Origin: an uncultured Bacilli bacterium
GTDB lineage: Bacteria; Bacillota_I; Bacilli_A; RF39; UBA660
DNA length: 16,010 bases
NCBI GenBank assembly: GCA_947591175.1
Contig: CANQDB010000021.1
Coordinates: forward strand, 1-16,010
Direction of reading: 5' to 3'
The position numbers were made by a program, and so were the translations under genes. The notes under the pieces were generated by a model, which saw only the letters and a program-made list of their open reading frames with translations, was not told where the DNA came from and searched no databases. The first letter of the stretch is position 1. Every line of letters begins with the position of its first letter. Positions 7,377 through 13,236 of this stretch are shown piece by piece.

Positions 7377-9005
7377 TTACTTTTTTTCTTCGTTTCGTTT
7401 TTCGTAGTACTTTACTGTTTCTTTATCATAGTATGCGCATCTTCCTTCCGGTAAAATTAAAGTGCGGTTTATCGAAAGTTGATCGACGAAGTCCGCATTA
7501 TGGGAAACTAAGAGAATAGTTCCTGCGAATGATTTGATGTTATCGGCAATAATCTTTTGGGTCTCGGGATCTAAGTGGTTAGTTGGTTCGTCTAGAATTA
7601 AGACGTTGGCCTTTTTTAAAGTTAGTTTAGCTAAGGCTAGTCTTGCCCTTTCACCAGGTGACAAGGTTTTAACCTTTTTGAAACGTTCATCTTTAGTAAA
7701 AAGAAATTTGCCCAGTATTCCAAAAAGTTCTCTATCGGAAAGATTATAGTCACTCAGGTTTTCAGCAATATTTTTATTTAAATCCAAGTGCTCGTGTTCT
7801 TGGGCATAGTAAGCAATATCGGTCTTGGGACCTATGATTACGTTTCCTTGATCAGGTATAAGTTCACCTACTATTAACTTTAAAAGAGTGGATTTACCAA
7901 CACCATTTTCGCCTACGATAAGAAAGCGTTCGCCTCTTGGGATTTCAAAACTGATTTTGTATAGTAAGTTTCGTTTGGCCGCCTTATCGTACTTGAAAGA
8001 TACATTTTCTAACTTTATTGGAAAAAGCGTACTCTCACGATTTGCCTTTAAGTCAAGGTGGGCCGTTTTTTCTTTCTTTTCAATAACTATTTCGTTTTCT
8101 AAGAGCCTTGCTAGTTTCTTTTCGCGGTCTTTGGCAATTTTCGCTTTCTTTTCGTTTCCATGGATGTATCTTGCAATTATCTCTTCTAATTTTTTCCGTT
8201 CTTTTTCTTGAATTTCATATTCTTTTAGTTGCCGTTCAGCCCGTTCTTTTTTAATACGTTCGTACTTTTGATAATTACCATCGAAAAGTTCCATCGTGTG
8301 ATGTCTTTTATCGATAAAAAGAGTTTTCGTTGTAACAGCATTAAGAAAAGCGACGTCATGGGAAATTACATAGATAGTGCCATCGTATTTATTTAAGTAG
8401 TTCATGACATAGTTTTTAGTCTTTTCATCTAAGTGGTTAGTTGGTTCGTCTAATAAAATAAAGTCCGGCTTGCTATAGAGGAGTTTGGCAAAAGCCACTT
8501 TCGATTTTTGACCACCTGATAATTCACTTAACTTTTGATCTAAGAGTTTATCGTCGAAGTTAAATCCTTCTAAGATTTTTAAAAGTTCACTTTCGGCTTT
8601 TAATGGCTCATAATAATCGAGTTCTTCTTGGTATTTTTCGATTTTTTTTAAGAGTTTGTCCTGTTCTTTAGGACTTTTCGTGCTCATGTCGAGATAAGTT
8701 TCCTCTATTTTCTTTTGTAGTTTGGCAATAGGTCTCGCTGTTAAAAGATAGTCAAAAACAGTGATATCTAGACTAGGTATTTCCGAAGTTATCACTTGGG
8801 GTAAGTAAGACATCCTATTTTTATTGGGAAAATAAATAGTACCTCTATCAGGCTCAAGTTCTTTTAACAGCAACTTAAAAAGAGTGGTTTTACCCGCTCC
8901 ATTAACACCAACTATACCAATTTTTTCATTTTCGGGTAAAGATAAAGAGACATTATCAAAGATAGTTTGTAAGCCAAAACTTAATGTTAAATTTCTAATT
9001 TCCAT
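7377..9005 (-). CDS. ABC-F family ATPase
   Basis: A soluble protein of 542 residues with two ABC ATPase domains in one chain and no membrane domain, the ABC-F layout. Domain 1: Walker A GVNGAGKT (33-40), signature LSGGQ (162-166), Walker B FILLDEPTNHLD, H-switch SHD (215-217). A Lys/Glu-rich linker at about 245-315 corresponds to the P-site tRNA-interaction motif. Domain 2: Walker A GENGVGKS (365-372), signature LSPGE (448-452), Walker B LILDEPTNHLD, H-switch SHN (501-503). ABC-F proteins bind the ribosomal E site and either rescue stalled translation or protect against ribosome-targeting antibiotics. No long antibiotic-resistance-type linker is evident, which favours a housekeeping or regulatory type such as YdiF/YfmR relatives, but the subfamily is not settled. 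AAAAGGAG precedes the ATG by eight bases. It lies 19 bases after a lipoprotein gene in the same direction. Confidence 0.92.
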   Translation of the reverse strand: MEIRNLTLSFGLQTIFDNVSLSLPENEKIGIVGVNGAGKTTLFKLLLKELEPDRGTIYFPNKNRMSYLPQVITSEIPSLDITVFDYLLTARPIAKLQKKIEETYLDMSTKSPKEQDKLLKKIEKYQEELDYYEPLKAESELLKILEGFNFDDKLLDQKLSELSGGQKSKVAFAKLLYSKPDFILLDEPTNHLDEKTKNYVMNYLNKYDGTIYVISHDVAFLNAVTTKTLFIDKRHHTMELFDGNYQKYERIKKERAERQLKEYEIQEKERKKLEEIIARYIHGNEKKAKIAKDREKKLARLLENEIVIEKKEKTAHLDLKANRESTLFPIKLENVSFKYDKAAKRNLLYKISFEIPRGERFLIVGENGVGKSTLLKLIVGELIPDQGNVIIGPKTDIAYYAQEHEHLDLNKNIAENLSDYNLSDRELFGILGKFLFTKDERFKKVKTLSPGERARLALAKLTLKKANVLILDEPTNHLDPETQKIIADNIKSFAGTILLVSHNADFVDQLSINRTLILPEGRCAYYDKETVKYYEKRNEEKK

Positions 9006-9024
9006 GATGGTCTCCTTTTCTTTT

Positions 9025-9486
9025 TTAGTATCCTAATTCATCGATTAATTCATTTGTTTTATTTTGATAGCCGCTTTCCACATTAACGTAAAGCATGGTG
9101 TTATCTACTTGACAAAGATGTATATAATTATCAGTTGTTTTTAAATCGTAAGTTACATAGTTACCTGACGTTACTGTAGTATCAGTAGACATTCCGTCCT
9201 TATTATCGTCGAGAATTTTTTTATTTTTTTCGTACATTTCCTTGGCATCACTCGTACTATTTAAGACATAAAACTCAATATCGAAACCTTCCTCACTAAT
9301 TTTTGTCGCTTCTTTTACTTGATCGTAATCTACATATCTATCCGTGATATCTATTGTTTCATATCCTTTACTTGTCGCAATTTCTACAAACTCACTTGTC
9401 GAAATTGCCTCTTTATTCATCGAGCAACCTACTGTTAACATAAGAAGAAAAACCATAATTCCTAAAAATAAATATTTCTTTTTCAC
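9025..9486 (-). CDS. Small lipoprotein, unknown function
   Basis: A predicted surface lipoprotein of 153 residues. A Lys-rich start and hydrophobic stretch (YLFLGIMVFLLMLTVG) lead to a lipobox-like LTVGC, with the cysteine as lipidation site. The mature part is acidic, contains MNKEAISTSEFVEIATSKGYE and a Tyr/Asp-rich body ending NKTNELIDELGY, and resembles no family I can name. An in-frame GTG at 9495 is possible, but it abuts the AAAAGGA ribosome binding site; the next GTG (9484-9486) has correct spacing from AGGAG and is chosen. It is the first gene of a minus-strand run with the ABC-F gene 19 bases downstream. A TATAAT with extended TGG lies at 9507-9515. Confidence 0.8.
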   Translation of the reverse strand: MKKKYLFLGIMVFLLMLTVGCSMNKEAISTSEFVEIATSKGYETIDITDRYVDYDQVKEATKISEEGFDIEFYVLNSTSDAKEMYEKNKKILDDNKDGMSTDTTVTSGNYVTYDLKTTDNYIHLCQVDNTMLYVNVESGYQNKTNELIDELGY

Positions 9487-9506
9487 TTTTCTCACTCCTT
9501 TTCTAA

Positions 9507-9515
9507 ATTATACCA
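9507..9515 (-). promoter_or_regulatory. Extended -10 promoter of the lipoprotein/ABC-F genes
   Basis: The minus strand reads TGGTATAAT, a perfect -10 with extended TGG, about 20 bases before the GTG start. The -35 position falls in the A/T-rich terminator stem of the preceding gene and matches poorly, so activity would depend on the extended -10. Confidence 0.6.
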
Positions 9516-9516
9516 C

Positions 9517-9545
9517 AAAAAAATATGGAAAAAACTCCATATTTT
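9517..9545 (-). terminator. Terminator of the Asn/Pro-rich small gene
   Basis: A perfect 10-bp stem (AAAATATGGA at 9520-9529 with TCCATATTTT at 9536-9545) and a 6-base loop. On the minus strand it continues into a T run (9517-9523). It overlaps the stop codon of the gene at 9544-9798. Confidence 0.85.
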
Positions 9546-9798
9546 ACATCATGTTGTATCCTTGAGAATAATTGTTGTCATAGTTGTTATAAGGAACAGG
9601 ATTTTGATAAGTTGCTTCAAGACGCGAAACACGTTCTTCTAATCTTCTTACTTGCCTTTCCATCCGATTAACTTTACCTTCTAAATTTTTTAAATCTTCG
9701 TGACAATTACAATTTCCTTGATTGTTAGGCCAAGGATACATTGGGTTACCCATATTAGGATTCGGATTCCACATAAAAGGTTGTTGGTTATTATTCAT
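9544..9798 (-). CDS. Asn/Pro-rich small coiled-coil protein, unknown
   Basis: An 84-residue protein of unknown function in three parts. The N-terminal third is Asn/Pro/Met/Trp-rich (PFMWNPNPNMGNPMYPWPNN). A CNCH motif follows at about residues 30-33. The middle is a clear coiled coil with Leu/Val/Met at heptad positions (LEGKVNRMERQVRRLEERVS). The tail is Asn/Tyr-rich (YNNYDNNYSQGYNMM). There is no signal peptide. An upstream ATG at 9819 is in frame, but the AAAAGGAG ribosome binding site would then be inside the coding part; the ATG at 9798 is ten bases downstream of it and is chosen. Composition recalls low-complexity spore-coat or assembly proteins, but that is only resemblance. It is divergent from trmB and has its own terminator. 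Confidence 0.75.
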   Translation of the reverse strand: MNNNQQPFMWNPNPNMGNPMYPWPNNQGNCNCHEDLKNLEGKVNRMERQVRRLEERVSRLEATYQNPVPYNNYDNNYSQGYNMM

Positions 9799-9832
9799 AT
9801 CTTTCTTACTCCTTTTCATACTAATATATGTT

Positions 9833-9861
9833 TTGCAAAAATAAAAGGTTCCTTGTATAAT
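9833..9861 (+). promoter_or_regulatory. Promoter of trmB
   Basis: TTGCAA (9833-9838), a 17-bp spacer and TATAAT (9856-9861). The expected transcription start is near 9868, immediately upstream of the ribosome binding site, giving a very short leader. The -35 lies inside the palindrome TTTTGCAAAA (9831-9840), so it reads the same on both strands of this divergent intergenic region. Confidence 0.8.
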
Positions 9862-9881
9862 AAAGAAAGGTGGTGCGTTTT

Positions 9882-10511
9882 ATGCGACTACGTAATGTCT
9901 CTAATAAAGAGGAAATCTTAAAAAGTAGCCCTTTTCTTATTCCGGATGGTAAAGTTTATTATGGTAAATGGAATCCTCTTTTTAAAAATAAGAATCCAAT
10001 TCACTTGGAGATAGGTATGGGTAAAGGGAACTTTCTAATCGAAATGGCGAAAAGGAATCCCAATATTAATTTTGTGGGTATCGAAAAGTACGATAGTGTG
10101 GTAGCACGGGCTCTTGTAAAAATTCCAGAAGATTTAACTAATCTATATGTCATAAGAGGTAATGCTAACGAGATAGAAAAGATGTTTAAGCATGAAATAG
10201 ATGTAATTTACTTGAACTTTTCAGATCCATGGCCAAAAGCAAGACACAGTTTAAGAAGACTTACAAGCCCTCTATTTTTAGATAAGTATGATTCGTTATT
10301 TAAAGGGGACTATCATATTTATCAAAAAACGGATAATCGGGATTTCTTTTGTTATTCGTTGTTATCGTTAAGTAGCAAGGGCTATATTTTAAAAGATATT
10401 TCGCTCGATTTGTATGGGGAAAATCGCGAAAGTGTTCCAACTGAGTTTGAAGTTAAGTTTCACGATTTGGGACTTCCTATTTATTATGTCGAGGCTATCA
10501 AGGAGAAATAA
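9882..10511 (+). CDS. trmB: tRNA (guanine-N7-)-methyltransferase
   Basis: Methylates N7 of G46 in the variable loop of tRNAs using S-adenosylmethionine; cytoplasmic and usually not essential. The 209-residue length is normal for the family. The SAM-binding motif EIGMGKG is at residues 43-49, with the acidic residue of the next strand in FVGIEKY (64-70). The signature FSDPWPKARH (113-122) contains the catalytic Asp, and the family's terminal TEFE is at 187-190. In-frame GTG codons at 9870 and 9873 lie within the ribosome binding site AAAGGTGGTG, and the transcript would start at about 9868, so ATG 9882, eight bases after GGTGG, is the start. It is a single gene; no terminator is obvious before the next promoter. 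Confidence 0.96.
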   Translation: MRLRNVSNKEEILKSSPFLIPDGKVYYGKWNPLFKNKNPIHLEIGMGKGNFLIEMAKRNPNINFVGIEKYDSVVARALVKIPEDLTNLYVIRGNANEIEKMFKHEIDVIYLNFSDPWPKARHSLRRLTSPLFLDKYDSLFKGDYHIYQKTDNRDFFCYSLLSLSSKGYILKDISLDLYGENRESVPTEFEVKFHDLGLPIYYVEAIKEK

Positions 10512-10553
10512 ATGTTAAAACTTGTCAAAACTATTTTTATTTCTTTAAAAGTT

Positions 10554-10562
10554 TGTTATAAT
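10554..10562 (+). promoter_or_regulatory. Extended -10 promoter of the four-gene envelope operon
   Basis: TGTTATAAT is a perfect -10 with extended TGT, 21 bases before the ATG at 10584. The best -35-like TTGTCA (10522-10527) is 29 bp away, too far, and the correct position holds only TTTTTA, so the extended -10 would carry the activity. Confidence 0.6.
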
Positions 10563-10583
10563 AATCAATAGAGTAGGTGAAAT

Positions 10584-11249
10584 ATGAAAAAGATTATATT
10601 ATTACTACTCATCACTTTATGTGTTTCAGGATGTAGTGTGGTAAGACTTGATGATCAAAATCTGAACGAATTAGTCGATACTGTTTTAAGTAACGAAAGT
10701 AACTTGGCTAATCAGGTGTTCGAAGGATATAAATTCTATTTACCAAAAGGAGTTTCTTTCTTCGATAAAAACGACTTTAATTCGGTTTTATTAGATCATG
10801 GTTATTACTATTATCTTTATATCGATGTTGTCAGTCATCAACACAAAGTTACTAAAGAGTACAGTGAGAACTCTAGTAGTTTTTATTCACGGAAACTAGA
10901 TTTTAATGACAAAACCGGATATATCGAAATCAATTTATCGAATGGTAAGTATTTTGTGGAAATGATGTATAACTATGCTAAGATAGAGGCATGGGTTTCT
11001 GAAAAAGACTTGAAGGATGCTGTAACATCTATGTTATTAGTGTTATCGAGTGTTCAGTACAATGATTCAGTTTTGGCTACCTTAGTAGGTGATAACATCT
11101 TGAATTACACGGAAGAATCAATCGATATTTTCCAACCGAAACGTGAAGAAAGTGAATTTTTGGAGTACGAACAGGAGTATATTTATCAACCCCACGAAGG
11201 CGAACTTCCAAGTGAAGATCAAATTCAAATGGACGAGGAAATTAAATAG
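10584..11249 (+). CDS. Predicted lipoprotein, unknown function
   Basis: A 221-residue lipoprotein: MKK, a hydrophobic stretch (IILLLLITLCVS) and lipobox VSGC at residues 14-17, so the mature protein starts at Cys17 and is anchored on the outer face of the membrane. The body (about 30-180) has alternating strand-like segments, including GYKFYLPKGVSFF and GYYYYLYIDVVSHQ, and is rich in Tyr. It ends in an acidic, probably disordered tail (EEYEQEY-type, then HEGELPSEDQIQMDEEIK). I do not recognise the family. The ribosome binding site GTAGGTGA is five bases before the ATG. It is the first gene of a compact run of four, 15 bases before the next, which suggests a shared role at the membrane. Confidence 0.83.
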   Translation: MKKIILLLLITLCVSGCSVVRLDDQNLNELVDTVLSNESNLANQVFEGYKFYLPKGVSFFDKNDFNSVLLDHGYYYYLYIDVVSHQHKVTKEYSENSSSFYSRKLDFNDKTGYIEINLSNGKYFVEMMYNYAKIEAWVSEKDLKDAVTSMLLVLSSVQYNDSVLATLVGDNILNYTEESIDIFQPKREESEFLEYEQEYIYQPHEGELPSEDQIQMDEEIK

Positions 11250-11264
11250 AAAGAGGTGCTCGAT

Positions 11265-12242
11265 ATGGGCTTGTTAGACAAACTAAAGAATGCATTTTTT
11301 GAAGAAGAGTACGTAGAAGTCGAAGAGGAAGAAAAGCCGAAGAAAGAAAAAAAGAAACCTAAAGAAAAGGCTAAAAAAGTCGAAGTCGAAGAACCTAAGA
11401 CTGATACTATAGCTAAGAGAATTGAGTCTCCGAGAAGAGAAGAAGTACAAATTGAGACATTAGAAGAAGATGATGAAGTAGTAGTACCTCGCGAAGAAGA
11501 GATGGATTTATCGGACCAAGAATTATTAAAGCCAGATAGTGCCTTTAAACAATTCGAAGATGACGACTTTATCGAGGAGAGTAGGGCAGTTAGTAAATCT
11601 GTAGAAATTCCTGTCGATAAGGAAGAAGATAAACCTAAGAGAGTACTATATGGAGGAGCTTCTTTAACGGATTACCATAAGGTATATCGGGGAGAGCCAA
11701 GAGAGAAAACTTTCCATCCAACACCGATTATTTCACCAATTTATGGAGTTTTAGATAAGAATTATTCGAAAGATGATATCATCGATAAAAAAGATAGGCA
11801 AAAAACGGCTAGTAGTTACGTGCATAAAGTAGATTTAGATACGGTTAGAAAGAAAGCTTATGGCGATTTAGTATCCGACTTTAATTACGAGTTCGAAGAA
11901 ACGGAAAGCAAAGTCGAAGTTAAAACTGAAGAAGAACCAGTCGATAATTTACTTTACGATATGTCAGAAAAAGACGCTACCCCAAAGGCTAAAAATGTAA
12001 CAATTGCCGATGCTGAGGAATATTTTGAAGATTTGGGGCTAGAATATAATGTAGATTATAAAGATGAGGCGGTGAATTCTTCGAAAAAGCCAAGGCGAAG
12101 TGAGAAAGAAAAAGAGGAATCTCAAGATGAACCTGTTAAAGAAGAAGTAACAGTACCATCGGACGACACTCCACAAGATGATGCCTCGCTTGAAGATAAT
12201 TTATTTGATTTAATCGATTCAATGTACGAAGATAAGGAGTAG
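11265..12242 (+). CDS. Acidic, mostly disordered protein with SepF-like N-terminal helix
   Basis: A 325-residue protein dominated by Glu, Asp and Lys. It opens with MGLLDKLKNAFFEEEYVEVE, an amphipathic helix plus acidic stretch strikingly like the membrane-binding N terminus of the division protein SepF, but no SepF core fold follows. Long charged low-complexity segments separate three more ordered islands: PTPIISPIYGVLDKNY (residues 152-167), a segment around ADAEEYFEDLGLEYNVDY (about 250-267), and the C-terminal DNLFDLIDSMYEDKE. These islands look like binding peptides joined by linkers. A GTG at 11256 is in frame but lies inside the ribosome binding site AAAGAGGTG, so ATG 11265 is used. 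The next gene starts four bases after its stop. A membrane-attached scaffold, perhaps in division or wall synthesis, is inferred; no enzyme activity is suggested. Confidence 0.8.
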   Translation: MGLLDKLKNAFFEEEYVEVEEEEKPKKEKKKPKEKAKKVEVEEPKTDTIAKRIESPRREEVQIETLEEDDEVVVPREEEMDLSDQELLKPDSAFKQFEDDDFIEESRAVSKSVEIPVDKEEDKPKRVLYGGASLTDYHKVYRGEPREKTFHPTPIISPIYGVLDKNYSKDDIIDKKDRQKTASSYVHKVDLDTVRKKAYGDLVSDFNYEFEETESKVEVKTEEEPVDNLLYDMSEKDATPKAKNVTIADAEEYFEDLGLEYNVDYKDEAVNSSKKPRRSEKEKEESQDEPVKEEVTVPSDDTPQDDASLEDNLFDLIDSMYEDKE

Positions 12243-12246
12243 AAAT

Positions 12247-12546
12247 ATGGAAACATTTGCTCAAGTGATGCCTATTATACTATATATATTAGGTGCAGTT
12301 TTATTGGTTGTACTCATTGTATTATTTATCAATGCTATTGGTACAGTAACGAGACTTAATCGTCTTTTGGATGATTTGATTGATAAAGCATCTAGTTTAG
12401 ATTCACTCTTTCATATCGTCGATACGGTTTCGTCTACACTATCAGGATTTGCCGATAATGTCGCTGGTAGTGTAAGTAAAGTAGTTTCAAGGTTTTTTAG
12501 AAAAAGAATTTTGAAAGATGAGGAGGAAGAAGATTATTATGAGTAA
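12247..12546 (+). CDS. DUF948/YtxG-like small membrane protein
   Basis: A 99-residue protein with one N-terminal transmembrane helix (about residues 9-30, ILYILGAVLLVVLIVLFINA). A helical region follows (TRLNRLLDDLIDKASSLDSL, then IVDTVSSTLSGFADNVAGSV), and the tail is acidic (DEEEEDYYE). The layout and the pairing with a downstream YtxH gene match the ytxG-ytxH arrangement of Bacilli, where YtxG is a DUF948 protein linked to general stress; the family assignment is moderately sure. AAGGAG, formed by the end of the previous gene, lies six bases before the ATG. Its last eight bases overlap the start of the YtxH gene, so translation is probably coupled. Confidence 0.75.
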   Translation: METFAQVMPIILYILGAVLLVVLIVLFINAIGTVTRLNRLLDDLIDKASSLDSLFHIVDTVSSTLSGFADNVAGSVSKVVSRFFRKRILKDEEEEDYYE

Positions 12547-12955
12547 GGAAAAAAAGAAATCAGGAGCAGGTAAGTTCGTTTTAGGAGCTGCTGTTGGGGC
12601 AGGACTTGGACTTTTATTTGCCCCACGTAAGGGAAGCGAAACAAGAAAACTTCTCAAACAAAAAATGGATGACTTAGTTGAAAAGGCTAAAAACGTCGAT
12701 GTCGATGAAGTAAAAGAAAATATCGAGGACAAAATCGAAGAACTAAAACTTGAACTTAAAGATCTCGATAAAGAAAAAGTTCTTGCCGTGGCTAAGGAAA
12801 AGGGAGATCAAATCAAAGAGAAGGCTAACGAGTTAGTTGATTTAGCTATTGAAAAAGGTACTCCAGTTGTCCAAAAGGCTGCCGAAGAAGTAAGAACACA
12901 GGCTATTAAAGTAGTTAAAGAAGTGTTAAAGAAATTAGAGAAAGAGGAAAAGTAA
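12539..12955 (+). CDS. YtxH-domain protein
   Basis: A 138-residue protein with the YtxH signature: a short Lys-rich start, a glycine-rich hydrophobic segment (KFVLGAAVGAGLGLLFAPRK), then GSETRKLL. The remainder is a long amphipathic, Lys/Glu-rich helix (about residues 35-138) recalling LEA-like or apolipoprotein-like repeats. YtxH proteins are small, membrane-associated and often stress-induced in Bacilli; their molecular role is unknown. An ATG at 12518 is in frame, but the AGGAGG (12521-12526) lies downstream of it, so the ATG at 12539 is chosen. It overlaps the preceding gene by eight bases and is the last gene of the run. Confidence 0.85.
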   Translation: MSKEKKKSGAGKFVLGAAVGAGLGLLFAPRKGSETRKLLKQKMDDLVEKAKNVDVDEVKENIEDKIEELKLELKDLDKEKVLAVAKEKGDQIKEKANELVDLAIEKGTPVVQKAAEEVRTQAIKVVKEVLKKLEKEEK

Positions 12956-12968
12956 TCTCTTTTTCTTT
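12941..12968 (+). terminator. Probable terminator of the envelope operon
   Basis: Stem AAAGAG (12941-12946) with CTCTTT (12957-12962), a 10-base loop that includes the stop codon, and a TTTCTTT tail. It is short and has a large loop, so efficiency is uncertain. Confidence 0.55.
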
Positions 12969-12994
12969 GCAATTTTCTAAATTTATGATATAGT
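12967..12994 (+). promoter_or_regulatory. Promoter of tyrS and its T-box leader
   Basis: TTGCAA (12967-12972), a 16-bp spacer and TATAGT (12989-12994) with an extended TGA. Transcription would start near 13001, exactly where the T-box stem I begins. Confidence 0.7.
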
Positions 12995-13003
12995 AATGTT
13001 GTC

Positions 13004-13223
13004 TTAAGGGACGTAGATCATATTATAGTAGACTACTTTCTTTAAATTAAGAGATCTAGTGGTGGGTGCAAACTAGAAAAGGAAGATAGGCGAAGTACAA
13101 ATATGGGAGTTCCTAGGGTTTTCCCCTTAACGAAAAATGAGTGCATAGGTTTACCTATGAATTAAGGTGGTACCACGGAAAGAATTCGTCCTTATATGTT
13201 TAGCATATAGGGGCTTTTATTTT
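13004..13223 (+). promoter_or_regulatory. T-box riboswitch, tyrosine-specific (specifier UAC)
   Basis: A leader that senses uncharged tRNA-Tyr and controls tyrS by antitermination. Stem I closes with TTAAGGG (13004-13010) and CCCTTAA (13124-13130). Inside are CATATT/AATATG (13019-13024, 13100-13105) and CTTTCTTT/AAAGGAAG (13036-13043, 13078-13085), which bound the specifier loop. The 3' side of that loop carries TAC (13096-13098), a Tyr codon, followed by the conserved A. The apical stem CTAGT/ACTAG holds the GGTGGGTGC distal loop. Stem III is CATAGGT/ACCTATG (13144-13159). The T-box sequence AATTAAGGTGGTACCACGG starts at 13160. The terminator (13190-13198 with 13204-13212, then a T-rich run) shares CCTT with the antiterminator, so the two folds exclude each other. 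Confidence 0.95.
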
Positions 13224-13236
13224 AGGAGGGAAGTTT

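Noticed and set aside
7534..8211. Plus-strand open frames (7534-7749 and 7888-8211)
   Set aside because: They are opposite the ABC-F gene, lack ribosome binding sites and show no family resemblance.
9344..9921. Plus-strand open frames (9344-9565 and 9700-9921)
   Set aside because: Antisense or overlapping shadows of the lipoprotein, coiled-coil and trmB genes, with no SD and unlikely composition.
10517..10555. Possible hairpin between trmB and the lipoprotein gene (AAACTT with AAGTTT)
   Set aside because: Six weak A/T pairs around a loop of over 20 bases with no T tract; not convincing as a terminator.
10522..10562. TTGTCA as -35 of the lipoprotein promoter
   Set aside because: The 29-bp spacing to TATAAT is too long; only the extended -10 is accepted.
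12487..12732. Minus-strand open frame of 81 codons
   Set aside because: Ser/Phe-rich complement of the Lys/Glu-rich YtxH gene; no promoter or SD.
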